Source of the DNA: Fibrivirga algicola
GTDB lineage: Bacteria > Bacteroidota > Bacteroidia > Cytophagales > Spirosomataceae
Assembly: GCF_011742925.1 (NCBI RefSeq)
Contig: NZ_WAEL01000012.1
Span: 62,001 to 126,000, forward strand
Direction of reading: 5' to 3'
DNA: 64,000 bases
In this document: positions 9,190 through 18,716 of the stretch, in pieces
How positions within the stretch are numbered: position 1 is the first letter of the stretch
Layout: every line of letters begins with the position of its first letter
Notes under the pieces: generated by a model
Told to the model about the DNA's origin: nothing
What the model saw: only the letters and a program-made list of their open reading frames with translations
The model's database searches: none
Translations under genes and position numbers: made by a program

Positions 9190-9764
9190 TCATAGATACC
9201 AGCGGGGCTGAGCGAAGTCTGGTACGTACGTCCATGCTGGAGGATTACTAATGCCGGTGAGATTTACCGTTTCAGCCACCGATAAGCCGCGCTCCAGAGC
9301 TTTCTTGACCTTGGCAAACTTCTCGGCATCCAGCCCGGCAGGCCGAACAATGTATTTACCCTTTGCTTTGGCCAGCCGTTGACCAGCCCGGGTTTTCTCC
9401 AAAATACTCTCCCGATCATTCTCGGCTAAAGCCGCAAAGATCTGTAAGACCAACTTGCCGGCTTGGGTGTTGCTGTCAACCCCTAGATCCAATGCCTTGA
9501 AATGAATGCCTTTCCGAGCAAACTCACCCAATAAGCCAATCAAATGATTCCGGCTCCGACCTAATCGAAAGAATCGGGCCACCATCACCATATCACCGGG
9601 CGTAATTGGGTCAGCAGAGTGTCGAGTGCCGGTCGGCTGGTACTGGGACCGGTGATTTTATTCTGGAAGATGTCGTCACGCCCTATTTTTTGCAGCGCAT
9701 CCAGTTGCGTGTCCAAGTTCTAATCCAGCGTAGAGACACGGGCATACCCAAAAACTTTGTTCAT
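9190..9764 (-). pseudogene. Tn3-type resolvase pseudogene
   Basis: The N-terminus starts at the ATG at 9762-9764 with MNKVFGYARVSTLD, then a TAG where Gln is usual, then NLDTQLDALQKIGRDDIFQ up to PALDTLLTQLRP. A one-base loss (cgcccggtgat, where an extra g would restore GDMVMVARFFRLGRS) shifts the frame to the second part, which is open from 9591 to 9190 and contains the helix NDRESILEKTRAGQRLAKAKG. The C-terminus after LTGIS does not look native. One stop and one frameshift make this a decayed serine resolvase of the TnpR type, distinct from the intact recombinase at 6975. Confidence 0.8.
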
Positions 9765-10289
9765 AGAGGCTCAACAAGTCAGTATCACAAAGGTAAATAC
9801 TCATTTATTTTAGGCCCTACTTTTTGAAACCTGTTTTTAGTGGTGCGGTAACGGTATTGGAACGAGTCAAGGGCAGGTTCAGAAAGGTATACCTTTTTGA
9901 ACCTCTGGGAGATATGAATGTTAGTGAAGGATTGCGACCCACTTTACCGTGTCAATCTGCTTAAGTCTTGATCAATGCAAACCACTAAACGGCCCTTTTC
10001 TCAATCGCTTTATTGGTTTGCCTGGTAAACTCTCCACTAACTGGACTACATCTCTCTAATCCAGCCGGGTTATTCTATAAATGAGCATTAGGAAAAGGGC
10101 CAGTGTTTCAGACCGCTAAAACTCTTTCGTATTAAAGTTACCATCCAATAACTTCCTATCATTAATCATATGAATGATAATTGATAGGAAATTAGGTTAC
10201 CTTTCACCCAATCAGTTTTACTGAGCCACTTCTCCGCCCCCTCTGCTTTCCAAGCTGTCGGTCTAGCTATCTCGCAATCTACAGCTCTT
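9765..10289. other. Intergenic region with a palindrome
   Basis: No gene recognised in 525 bp. The sequence at 10153-10190 is a broken inverted repeat (TTCCTATCA with TGATAGGAA, inner ATCAT with ATGAT), possibly an operator or terminator. The rest shows no clear signal. Confidence 0.4.
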
Positions 10290-10817
10290 ATGGTATCAGT
10301 TGATCTAATGCGTCATGTCCACCTGTGGGCACGTTTCTATATTGCTTATTCGGTGATCAGGAAATGGATTAAAGACTCAATCATCAATCATGAGCGGATG
10401 CATGCCGCACGGCTTTATCTGGCTCGTCGTCAAGTTAACGGATCACAGCTTACTTGTACTCATCCATCTAATGAGCTTCTAGTTTGGGTGGTTTACGACG
10501 ACCAGCAAGAACACTGGTCGCACCAAAGTGACCAATTCCGGCCTGATTCAGGGCAAGCCAAGACCTTACCTAAGGTAATCTTACTGGACTTGAATATGCA
10601 GCGTCAGAGTGGGAGAGAGACATTGCAAGGGCTGCAAGCGACCATCGCTTATTATCGTTTGTCAATCGTGGTTCTAACAACCTCTAATGCTCAACTAGAC
10701 GATAAAATGTCGATGGGGTTGGGGGCTAAAAGTTTCTTAATCAAGCCAGTAAAGAAAGCCCTTTCTGTAAAAATGCTTGAAGGCTTAGCCTTAAAACAGC
10801 ATTTGAAATTACATTAA
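10290..10817 (+). CDS. Degenerate response-regulator receiver-like protein
   Basis: Protein of 175 residues. About 60 N-terminal residues match nothing I know. From residue 64 it resembles a CheY-like receiver: LLVWVVYDDQQEH (acidic pocket), PKVILLDLNMQRQSG (phospho-acceptor Asp about 99), IVVLTTSNA (Thr) and FLIKPV (Lys). The distance between the acidic pair and the acceptor Asp is only about 30 residues, against about 45 in normal receivers, so helix 1 and strand 2 appear shortened. It may start further downstream than the ATG used. It heads a small plus-strand run of signalling genes reaching 11987. Confidence 0.6.
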   Translation: MVSVDLMRHVHLWARFYIAYSVIRKWIKDSIINHERMHAARLYLARRQVNGSQLTCTHPSNELLVWVVYDDQQEHWSHQSDQFRPDSGQAKTLPKVILLDLNMQRQSGRETLQGLQATIAYYRLSIVVLTTSNAQLDDKMSMGLGAKSFLIKPVKKALSVKMLEGLALKQHLKLH

Positions 10818-10857
10818 TAAGTTTTGTTTTCAAGCATATTTTAATGATACTAATTTT

Positions 10858-11184
10858 ATGAAACTGTCTTTAAAGCCGGTTGAAATTCCGTTTACAATTG
10901 GGGCTGCGGTCTGGGTCAATCAAGCTTGCGGCGATTTAGATCAATACCCTTATTTCCAAGCGACTATCATTCAAATAATTTTAGACGGTTCTTTGACTAA
11001 TAGTATTGTTATTCGTCAAACTGGCGACATTCACGAACTCGTGATTAGTAGTGGTATCTATGATCTAAGACCAATTGGCCTTTACGATAAAGAGAGCAGG
11101 GTCACAGCAACCGTGAATTTTATAGGGCCACAAAATATATTATTCCAGACCGAGAAAGAATTACTAGCTTATCGAGCTAACTAA
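10858..11184 (+). CDS. Hypothetical small protein
   Basis: Unrecognised 108-residue protein, 40 bp after the receiver-like gene and on the same strand. It is soluble-looking with alternating beta-type segments (VWVNQACGDLDQYPYFQATI, then NSIVIRQTG) and no signal peptide or membrane segment. Similar in style to small beta-rich DNA- or protein-binding modules, but no family can be named. It probably belongs to the 10290-11987 signalling group. Confidence 0.5.
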   Translation: MKLSLKPVEIPFTIGAAVWVNQACGDLDQYPYFQATIIQIILDGSLTNSIVIRQTGDIHELVISSGIYDLRPIGLYDKESRVTATVNFIGPQNILFQTEKELLAYRAN

Positions 11185-11247
11185 CGGCGGGCTTTATTTA
11201 CAGACGCATAACCAATTATGCAACAGAAATTAGCTTAGAAATATATC

Positions 11248-11487
11248 ATGGCCGCCAATCAGCAAGCCCTTTTTATGAAATTATACGATCAATATGCACC
11301 AAGTATATATGGAGTGCTATTGCGTTCGCTCAACAATGATGCAGAAGCTGGACGACTACTCGAACTTACTTTTCTAAAAGCTTGGCATCAAATAGAAAAG
11401 ATGCCTTCACAACACAAAATAAGTTGGTTACTTGGCTTGGCTCATTCAGTTGGCTTTCGGTTGAATCTTCCATTCATTATTCGTTGA
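11248..11487 (+). CDS. Sigma-70 region 2-like small protein without region 4
   Basis: Only 79 residues. LFMKLYDQYAPSIYGVLLRS and the following LELTFLKAWHQI match the start and the core-binding helices of ECF sigma region 2. The segment corresponding to -10 recognition is poor and region 4 is absent: after WLLGLAHSVGF the ORF ends. It could be a truncated sigma factor gene or a small protein that titrates core RNA polymerase. It lies between two receiver-type genes on the same strand. Confidence 0.55.
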   Translation: MAANQQALFMKLYDQYAPSIYGVLLRSLNNDAEAGRLLELTFLKAWHQIEKMPSQHKISWLLGLAHSVGFRLNLPFIIR

Positions 11488-11531
11488 GCTTAACATATCC
11501 TATCGAGTTATCTTCCTGAAATACTATAGTT

Positions 11532-11987
11532 ATGCCTCGCAAATTTTCCATTCTTTTGATAGATGATGATATTGAGCTGGGCCCCATCATCAAACGTGCT
11601 TCTAAAGATGTTTTCCCTGAGGCAGAATATGTTCAAGTGTTTAGTTGTAGCGAAGCTCAAGCCTACTTCGAAAAGCTGAACACTTATGGACCTAATCTTA
11701 TTTTATTAGACATTGATATGCCGTCTATTTCCGGCTTAGAATTTTTGGTTTATATAAAAAAGAGCACGCTTAAAGCGGAAAATACACCCGTTATTATATT
11801 AACGGTGAGCGAATTACCGGTTGATATTTTTAAAGCTTATCAACTTGGTGCAGTGGCTTTCACGACCAAGCCATTTTCCTATACAGACTGGAAAGATTAT
11901 CTAAAAGTCTTGCGCGGTTACTGGTATAATACAGTTACCACCGAACAGATTATATTTTATCCCCAAGTCTCAATCCCTGCCGCTTAA
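11532..11987 (+). CDS. Single-domain response regulator
   Basis: CheY-like receiver of 151 residues with all key residues: acidic cluster in ILLIDDDIELG, phospho-acceptor Asp in LILLDIDMPSISGLEF, Thr in VIILTVSEL and Lys in AFTTKPFSY. No output domain follows; the C-terminal 25 residues are a short tail. Likely relays phosphate from a hybrid or orphan kinase, possibly the large kinase encoded at 13370-17143. Confidence 0.85.
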   Translation: MPRKFSILLIDDDIELGPIIKRASKDVFPEAEYVQVFSCSEAQAYFEKLNTYGPNLILLDIDMPSISGLEFLVYIKKSTLKAENTPVIILTVSELPVDIFKAYQLGAVAFTTKPFSYTDWKDYLKVLRGYWYNTVTTEQIIFYPQVSIPAA

Positions 11988-12924
11988 CTATTTCGCTTCA
12001 ATTGGCTGATCGAAGAGTGTCATGCGTAAACGAACGTTTACAACCATGGACAGAACGTCGGCCAACGCGTTTCGGCCGACATGAAAATGTACCTAAGCTT
12101 CACGTTTGATAGCCCAGTTTGCAAGTTTTTGGTCTCTCTCTGCCTGTTCGGTTCTGTGCGTTATTGGTCAGCTCTGGGGGGGCACTTACCTCGGACCCGC
12201 CAGACTAATGCGGCAGTCCAACGTGGGCGAGGTGTAAAGGTCGAACGTATCTGAGCATGGTTTTACTTGACATCACTATTAAAATTTGAGGATGTTTTGC
12301 GAACTAGTCACAAAGTGCTCGCGGAACGGGGCGTAGGGGACAGGGAGGCGATTAGCTAATCAATGCAAAGGCATTAGATAATAAGGGTAGCAAAGTCTTA
12401 ACTTATGTGCATTACATCCTTTTTGATACCCGTTTGATACCTAACATAAATTGATTATATAAGTATCTAGTAATCAGCACTGTTGAGTGGTCCCGTCCGG
12501 ACTCGATCTGTAAATGTAAAGCCTCTATCTTGGAATAGTTCATTAACATAACATCTCGTCCACAACCCAACCAGGGATAGTACAATTCGCGTGCGTTTGC
12601 CACGTCGTATAAAACCTCCTGGTCACTTGGCAATCAGCCAGCGCGTAGCTAGACATTCATCGTGTGTATTTTGGTCACTAAGTAACACTTGGCGGTCAAG
12701 GGCCTACCAAAATTTTAATCCATTTAATGGTATTAAATAACTAGATTTAGTAGAATTTACTTAAATACTCAATTGCCAGCTATAAAATAGCGCAAAATGG
12801 GCTTTTACTTACTTCAACGGCCCAAGAGCCAGCCAACGAATGCACGTTCGATCAGTGCGTCCGCCTGTTCTTTTTATTGGTAAGCATTACTAGCTGACAG
12901 TAAGTTTCTCACCCCGTAACTCAC
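11988..12924. other. Intergenic region with one copy of the dispersed repeat
   Basis: 937 bp without a credible gene. A 73-codon ORF on the minus strand (12412-12633) has no recognisable features. Positions about 12040-12260 hold a diverged copy of the repeat found at 44798-46810. The remainder is AT-rich leader for the 12925 gene. Confidence 0.5.
12040..12260 (+). repeat. Dispersed intergenic repeat, isolated partial copy
   Basis: Shares ordered blocks with the repeats at 44798-46810: GCGTTTCGGCCGACA, a GTACCT block, TGCGTTATTGGTCAGCTCTG, CACTTACCTC and CAACGTGGGCGAGGTGTAAA. Only the 3' half of the unit is present and it is diverged, so this is an old copy about 32 kb from the main cluster. 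Confidence 0.65.
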
Positions 12925-13440
12925 TTGCTAGCGCAGGCCCCACCTATGAATACAAAGTCTATTCAGCTACTGCTGGCCGATGATGATGAAGACGATTGTT
13001 ACTTTTTCAAAGAGGCATTACAGGGTTTGCCCATAACATCAATGCTGACCGTGGTCCACGATGGGGAGCAACTCATGGAGCTACTCCATAACAAGGCATC
13101 AGCCCTACCTTATATTTTATTTCTCGACCTTAACATGCCGCGTAAAGGGGGGCACGAATGTTTGATGGAGATCCGGCTTAGCACCCGACTAAGACACCTT
13201 CCAGTCATCATCCTGTCTACGTATATCAGTCCGGAAACGGAAGAAAAACTCTACAAAAGTGGAGCTACCCATTGCATCGTAAAACCGACCAACATTGGTC
13301 AACTCAAAGACGTTATTCAGCGGGAACTGACGTTATCCGGAGAAGCTGATAGTCTGCCAACAGCCAACGATGACTTCCTTGTCAAGGTCGTTCCGGCGCA
13401 AAAACAGCGTGAAAGAAAGCAAGAAAATACTATCCGATAA
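12925..13440 (+). CDS. Single-domain response regulator (Rcp1-like)
   Basis: Receiver protein of 171 residues; the ATG at 12946 (starting MNTKSIQLLLADDDEDD) is a likelier start than the first one. Acidic DDDEDD, acceptor Asp in LFLDLNMPRKGGHECL, Ser/Thr in VIILSTYIS and Lys in HCIVKPTN are all present. This type often partners with PAS-rich cytoplasmic kinases in Bacteroidota. Its 3' end overlaps the following CheB-CheR-kinase gene by 71 bp in another frame, so the two are almost surely cotranscribed and translationally coupled. Confidence 0.9.
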   Translation: MLAQAPPMNTKSIQLLLADDDEDDCYFFKEALQGLPITSMLTVVHDGEQLMELLHNKASALPYILFLDLNMPRKGGHECLMEIRLSTRLRHLPVIILSTYISPETEEKLYKSGATHCIVKPTNIGQLKDVIQRELTLSGEADSLPTANDDFLVKVVPAQKQRERKQENTIR

Positions 13441-16400
13441 CCTGTTCCCGGTGGTGGGTATCGGTGCATCGGCGGGTGGACTAAATGCCTTTCGACACTT
13501 CATCAAAGCCATTCCTGACCAGTCGGGGATGGCCTATGTCCTGGTGCAACACCTGGATCCTAATCACGATAGCCTGCTGCCCGACTTGCTGCAAAAGGTC
13601 ACCACTATTCCGGTGCTGGAAATTGCTGACGACGTCAAAGTGCAACCCAACCATATTTATATCCTGCCCAGCAACAAAATGCTGGTGGCTAATGATGGCG
13701 TATTACAGCTCAGCCCCCGCACCACAAAAAAAGGGGAGCTCAATCTGCCCATTGACCTTTTTTTTACGTCACTTGCCGCCATTCATCATCATCATGCCAT
13801 CGGTGTTGTCTTATCCGGTACCGGCAACGATGGAACTAACGGTCTGAAAGCAATAAAGGCTAATGCAGGAATCACCTTCGCCCAGGACGAAGCGTCGGCC
13901 ATGTACCCAGGTATGCCCCGAAGCGCTGTGCGAGCCGGGGTGGTCGATTATGTGCTACCACCTGGCGAAATGCCCCGAAAGCTTCAGGAAGTCGCTCGGA
14001 GTATCAATGAGGTTTCCGCCGATAGCTCACCGGTTATACCAACTGATAACGACGTATTTGGCCAGATACTGTCGCTGCTACGTGCCCGTCGAAAAACTGA
14101 CTTTACCTACTACAAACAGACGACGATCCGGCGGCGAATCCTGCGCCGGATAGCGATCAACAAAAACGAAACCCCGGCCGAATACCTTCAGTATCTGCGG
14201 GAAAACCCGCTGGAGCAGGACGCCCTGTATCAGGATCTGTTGATTTCGGTAACGTCATTCTTCCGCGATCACACGGTATTTGATAACCTCTGCGAAACAG
14301 TTTTTCCGCGAATTGCCCAAAAGGCGGCCAATAAACCCATCCGGGTGTGGGTAGCCGGGTGCAGCACCGGCGAAGAAGCCTACTCGATTGCCATGTGCTT
14401 TAGCGAGTATCTGGGCACCAAAGCGGAACGGGTGCAGATTTTTGCCAGTGATTTGAGCGAACAGGCTGTGGCCAAAGCCCGCACCGGCCTGTACACCAAA
14501 GCCGAGGTGAATGGGGTGAGCGCGAAGCGGTTACTGGCATTTTTTACAAAAACCCAGGGTAGTTACCAGATCAATAAATCGGTACGGGCTATGTGCGTGT
14601 TTGCCTCGCACAATTTCCTGACAGATCCGCCTTTCAGTAAGATGGATTTTATCAGTTGCCGCAACGTGTTGATTTACATGAATACGTACCTGCAAAAAAA
14701 GGTGCTCACCACCTTTCATTATGCCCTGAACCCGACCGGATTTTTACTGCTTGGCAAGTCAGAAACGATCGGCGGTGTACCTGACCTTTTTGCTGCCATC
14801 GCTAAAAATGAGAAACTATTTTCTAGGAAAGACACACCCACGCGCTTTATTCCAGTCGACCTTGGCCGGAAGGAGTTAACACTCCAGCCCATCAGGCAGA
14901 GTTCTGAGACTAAATCAATGAAAACCGATTTTCAGAAAGCAGCTGATGAACTAATTTTGAGCAACTATTCGCCTGTTGGCGTGATCGTGAATGAGTCGCT
15001 CGACATCGTGCATTTTCGGGGTAATACAAGCAATTACCTGGAACAATCGTCGGGTAAACCCACGCATAATTTGCTGTTGATGGCCAAAAACGGGTTGGCA
15101 TTTGAGCTAAGGAATACACTGCACAAGGTCAAAAAAGAAAAAATTCCGGTTAGTAAAGAAAACATTCTGGTGGAGGTAAATGGACATCCGACCAACATTA
15201 CCATCGACGCCATACCGTTGCCCAATACCATTGAGCCGCATTATCTGGTCCTTTTTCACAGTAGTCCGGCCGTTAGCGCCAAGTCGACACGGGGTAACCG
15301 GAAAACGGCCAACGCATCGGAGAAAGACGATAAAGACCGGCGCATTCTTCAGTTAGAGCAGGAATTGGTGCAGCTTCGCGACGATATGCGGAGCATCACC
15401 GAAGATCAGGAAGCCGCTAACGAAGAGCTGCAAAGTGCCAACGAAGAACTGCTGAGCGGCAACGAGGAATTACAGAGCCTGAACGAAGAGGTAGAAAGCA
15501 GCAAGGAAGAGCTGCAAAGCACCAATGAAGAGCTAACGGTAGTGAACCAGGAAATGTCGAGCCTGAATGAACAGGTAACCGCCGCCAGAGATTATGCCGA
15601 AGCCATCATTGCCAACATTCGCGAGCCGCTGCTGGTGCTGAACAGCAACCTGCGAATAAAACTGGCTAATCAGTCTTTTTATAAAACATTCCGGGTCAGT
15701 GAAGTCGAAACAGAAGGCATGCTGGTGTATGACTTGGGCAATCGGCAGTGGAACATTCCCCAACTGCGTACGCTACTAGAGCATATTCTGCCCGAAAAAT
15801 CGACGTTCAGCGATTTTGAGATTACCCACAACTTTGCCACGATCGGCGAGCGGGTGATGCTGCTGAATGCCCGTGAGATTGTCGATAAGAAAAGCGCTGA
15901 TCGACTCATTCTGCTGTCTATCGAAGACATTACCGAAACCGCCAAAGCGCGTGAAGTTGAACAGCAGGCAACAAGACGGTTTCAGTTTATTGCTAATTCC
16001 ATGCCGCTGAAAGTCTGGACGGCCGATGCTGTTGGCAACATGGATTATTTTAATCAGAGCTGGTACGAGTATACGGGCCTTTCATTCGACGACCTGAAAG
16101 ATTGGGGATGGATAAAAAATGTTCATCCCGACGACCGAAAAAAAACCAGAACATGTTGGCAGCAGTCTATTGATTCCGGCAGCGATTTCGAGATCGAACA
16201 CCGCTTCATGAATGCCGCAGGTGACTACAAATGGCATCTCAGTCGCGCTGTTGCTTACAAAGACAAAAGCGATCAAATTACCATGTGGATAGGCACCAAC
16301 ACGGAAATTCAGGAGCAGACAGAACAAAAAGAGCAGTTGGAAAAAGCCGTTGTTTGCCGGACACAGCAGCTCCGATTAGCAAACGAAACGCTGGGCAGAA

Positions 16401-17143
16401 AGAATGACGAACTGAAGAAGATCAATAAAGAACTCGAATCATTCACCTATGTATCGAGCCATGATTTACAGGAGCCGCTCCGAAAACTACAAACCTTAGC
16501 CAACAGTATTCTTGATAAAGAGAGTCAGAATCTTTCGGTCAGCGGTAAAGATGCATTCAGGCGGTTGCAGAAATCAGCCGAACGGATGCAGCACCTCATT
16601 CAGGATCTGCTTGCCTTCTCCAAACTGAGCAGCCCTGAATTGCCCCGCGAGACCATTGACCCCGCCCTGGTTTTAAAGGAGGTGATCAAAGACCTAAGCG
16701 AGTCGATTGACGAGAAACACGCCATTATTGACGCCACTGACCTGTGCCCGGTTACGGTGGTTGCCTTTCAGTTTAGGCAGCTGCTGACCAATCTCATTGG
16801 TAATGCCCTAAAATTCTCAAACCCAGCCGTCCCCCCTCATATACGCATAACCTGTGTTTTGGCGAAAGGTAGCGACTTGCCAAATGGGCTGCTGGTGTCA
16901 AACGAGACGTACTATCACCTCACCGTTGCTGATAACGGCATTGGTTTTGATCCGAAATACGACGAAAAAATATTTGACGTTTTTCAGCGGCTTCATCGAA
17001 AAGAGCAGTATGATGGCACCGGTATTGGCCTGGCCATCGTAAAAAAGATTGTCGAAAATCACAATGGTATAATCGTCGCTACGGGTGAACTGACGAAAGG
17101 AGCCCGTTTTGATATGTACCTGCCTACGCCAGTTGCTGGCTAG
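13370..17143 (+). CDS. CheB-CheR-PAS-histidine kinase fusion protein
   Basis: Multidomain signalling protein of 1257 residues. CheB methylesterase (about 25-210) keeps the triad Ser34 (GIGASAGG), His61 (LVQHLDPNH) and Asp154 (SGTGNDG). The CheR methyltransferase (about 235-490) has FTYYKQTTIRRRILRRI and the SAM site VAGCSTGEEAYSIAM. A PAS-like stretch is followed by a Glu/Asn-rich coiled coil (about 670-750), two PAS/PAC domains, HisKA (FTYVSSHDLQEPLRKL) and HATPase (GTGIGLAIVKKIVENHNG). No membrane segment. Such fusions occur without chemoreceptors and are thought to sense through methylation and PAS input. No receiver is attached; the overlapping upstream response regulator is the natural partner. 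The 3' end overlaps acetate kinase (opposite strand) by 20 bp. Confidence 0.95.
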   Translation: MTSLSRSFRRKNSVKESKKILSDNLFPVVGIGASAGGLNAFRHFIKAIPDQSGMAYVLVQHLDPNHDSLLPDLLQKVTTIPVLEIADDVKVQPNHIYILPSNKMLVANDGVLQLSPRTTKKGELNLPIDLFFTSLAAIHHHHAIGVVLSGTGNDGTNGLKAIKANAGITFAQDEASAMYPGMPRSAVRAGVVDYVLPPGEMPRKLQEVARSINEVSADSSPVIPTDNDVFGQILSLLRARRKTDFTYYKQTTIRRRILRRIAINKNETPAEYLQYLRENPLEQDALYQDLLISVTSFFRDHTVFDNLCETVFPRIAQKAANKPIRVWVAGCSTGEEAYSIAMCFSEYLGTKAERVQIFASDLSEQAVAKARTGLYTKAEVNGVSAKRLLAFFTKTQGSYQINKSVRAMCVFASHNFLTDPPFSKMDFISCRNVLIYMNTYLQKKVLTTFHYALNPTGFLLLGKSETIGGVPDLFAAIAKNEKLFSRKDTPTRFIPVDLGRKELTLQPIRQSSETKSMKTDFQKAADELILSNYSPVGVIVNESLDIVHFRGNTSNYLEQSSGKPTHNLLLMAKNGLAFELRNTLHKVKKEKIPVSKENILVEVNGHPTNITIDAIPLPNTIEPHYLVLFHSSPAVSAKSTRGNRKTANASEKDDKDRRILQLEQELVQLRDDMRSITEDQEAANEELQSANEELLSGNEELQSLNEEVESSKEELQSTNEELTVVNQEMSSLNEQVTAARDYAEAIIANIREPLLVLNSNLRIKLANQSFYKTFRVSEVETEGMLVYDLGNRQWNIPQLRTLLEHILPEKSTFSDFEITHNFATIGERVMLLNAREIVDKKSADRLILLSIEDITETAKAREVEQQATRRFQFIANSMPLKVWTADAVGNMDYFNQSWYEYTGLSFDDLKDWGWIKNVHPDDRKKTRTCWQQSIDSGSDFEIEHRFMNAAGDYKWHLSRAVAYKDKSDQITMWIGTNTEIQEQTEQKEQLEKAVVCRTQQLRLANETLGRKNDELKKINKELESFTYVSSHDLQEPLRKLQTLANSILDKESQNLSVSGKDAFRRLQKSAERMQHLIQDLLAFSKLSSPELPRETIDPALVLKEVIKDLSESIDEKHAIIDATDLCPVTVVAFQFRQLLTNLIGNALKFSNPAVPPHIRITCVLAKGSDLPNGLLVSNETYYHLTVADNGIGFDPKYDEKIFDVFQRLHRKEQYDGTGIGLAIVKKIVENHNGIIVATGELTKGARFDMYLPTPVAG

Positions 17144-18374
17144 CAAAACGGGCCGCCTGGCAAGTAAGGTGCTGTGACACCAACCTGGCTATTACCAGCT
17201 CCTCATTTGTTGGGATAATTCGAACCGTTACCCGGCTGGTTTTGGTCGATATAACAGCGCAATTAGCCTTGTTTCGAGGCTCGTCCAGGTCGATCCCTAA
17301 AAAACGAAGACCAGCGCAAATTTGAGCGCGGACTCCGGCCGCGTGTTCGCCGATGCCGCCTGAAAAAACCAGCGTATCGACGCCGTTGAGGGCAGCAGCG
17401 TAGGCACCGATGCCTTTTTTGATCTGGTAACAAAACAAGTCGACCGCTTCAGCCGCCCGGCTGTCAGTTGCCCGGCTTGCCAATAATGCCCGTATATCTG
17501 AGTTGGTTTCTGACACGCCCAGCAAACCAGATTCATGGTTGACCAGGTGATTGAACTGAGCAGGGGTCAATTTTTCCGTGTGCATCAGGTACGCCATTGT
17601 GCCGGGGTCGAGATCACCCGGCCGGCTTCCCATCATGAGTCCGCCCGTTGGCGTGAATCCCATGGTGGTATCCACACTCCTGCCATTCAGAACGGCCGCT
17701 AGGCTTGCCCCGCCGCCCAGATGGGCAAGAATGACCCGGCCATTAGCCGAATCTGCTCCGGCGATCCGGCTCAGTTCGCTCAGTAGGTACGTATACGATA
17801 GCCCGTGAAAGCCGTACCGTCGAATGCCCTGAGCGTCGAACCGGCGGGGAATGGGCAGCAGCTGGGCTACACGGGGCAGGGTACGGTGAAATGCGGTATC
17901 GAAACAGGCAATCTGGCGCAGGCCGGGATACCGCGACTGAATACATTCAATCAGGGCGATTTCGCCGGGTAAGTGATCGGGATCAATCGGGGTAATCGCC
18001 CGAAGTTCAGCTAGCAACTCGGGCGTAATGCGTTCAGGTTCCGTGTGCGCCATGCCATGAACAACCCGATGGCCAACGGCCTGAATAGTCTCGAAAACGC
18101 CTAGTCCTGCGAGCCAGTCAACCAGAAACGCAACGGCTCCCAAATAATCAGAGACAGGTACGTTTATCGGATCGGTGCCAGGAGGCCGGAGCGGCTGACT
18201 AGTATCCTGAAGACCAGGTACGTCATTGACCACCAGTGATGTACACTGCTGACCAATCCGGTCAAGCTGGCCGTGCCATTGTCGTTCAGGTACGTTGCCA
18301 ATGGCATACAAGGCAAACTTGATGCTCGATGAGCCACCGTTAATGATCAGGATATATGTTTTAGGGGCAGGCAT
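17124..18374 (-). CDS. ackA: Acetate kinase
   Basis: Acetate kinase of 416 residues: acetyl-phosphate + ADP to acetate + ATP, in the cytoplasm. Signature motifs are visible: LIINGGSSSIKFALY at the N-terminus, VGHRVVHGMAH (substrate-binding Arg), CFDTAFHRTLP (catalytic Asp), RVILAHLGGGASLAAV and SGGIGEHA. The length is usual. No phosphotransacetylase gene is nearby; instead phosphoketolase at 32174 would supply acetyl-phosphate. The start overlaps the 3' end of the 18347-18685 gene by 28 bp, indicating coupling. Confidence 0.97.
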   Translation of the reverse strand: MPAPKTYILIINGGSSSIKFALYAIGNVPERQWHGQLDRIGQQCTSLVVNDVPGLQDTSQPLRPPGTDPINVPVSDYLGAVAFLVDWLAGLGVFETIQAVGHRVVHGMAHTEPERITPELLAELRAITPIDPDHLPGEIALIECIQSRYPGLRQIACFDTAFHRTLPRVAQLLPIPRRFDAQGIRRYGFHGLSYTYLLSELSRIAGADSANGRVILAHLGGGASLAAVLNGRSVDTTMGFTPTGGLMMGSRPGDLDPGTMAYLMHTEKLTPAQFNHLVNHESGLLGVSETNSDIRALLASRATDSRAAEAVDLFCYQIKKGIGAYAAALNGVDTLVFSGGIGEHAAGVRAQICAGLRFLGIDLDEPRNKANCAVISTKTSRVTVRIIPTNEELVIARLVSQHLTCQAARFASQQLA

Positions 18375-18685
18375 ATAGGATCAGCTTTTAGTGGGTGCTC
18401 GGGCCAACGGGTCAACCTTGCTTCGATGACAGCCGTGAGGGCATCGGCAGAAAGCCCATACCCATTGATGAGCACGCCTTTAGTTCCGTATTTCGTTGAC
18501 GACAACGCATATAAAATAGACTCGTCGTCAGGGTTGGTCGGCCCCTCAAACCGAAATATCTCATCGACTTTATAGGCTTCCGGGTCAAGCCAGAGTGGGT
18601 TATCCTCATGTCGATTCAAGTCTTCAGTATAGCCTTGCTGACGAAGCTGATTAATAACCTGCGAGAGTGTGTCGGGTGATTCCAT
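18347..18685 (-). CDS. Small conserved Bacteroidota protein of unknown function
   Basis: Protein of 112 residues. It matches a small family that I recall as often carrying the doubtful label phosphoribosylpyrophosphate synthetase, although it is far too short for that enzyme. Recognisable pieces are LSQVINQLRQQGYTEDLN, IFRFEGPTNPDDESILYAL and KGVLINGYG. The gene overlaps acetate kinase by 28 bp and follows a universal stress protein gene, so it belongs to the stress/fermentation group. I would not assign an enzymatic role. Confidence 0.8.
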   Translation of the reverse strand: MESPDTLSQVINQLRQQGYTEDLNRHEDNPLWLDPEAYKVDEIFRFEGPTNPDDESILYALSSTKYGTKGVLINGYGLSADALTAVIEARLTRWPEHPLKADPICLPLKHIS

Positions 18686-18716
18686 AGGAAAGGGAGTATC
18701 GTTCGCACAGAGTCAT

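Noticed and set aside
12412-12633. 73-codon minus-strand ORF
   Set aside because: No recognisable motif, no start context, and it lies in a poorly conserved-looking intergenic stretch; kept only as a remark.
18347-18685. Phosphoribosylpyrophosphate synthetase function for the 112-residue protein
   Set aside because: About one third of the needed length and no PRPP-binding motif; only a doubtful inherited label.
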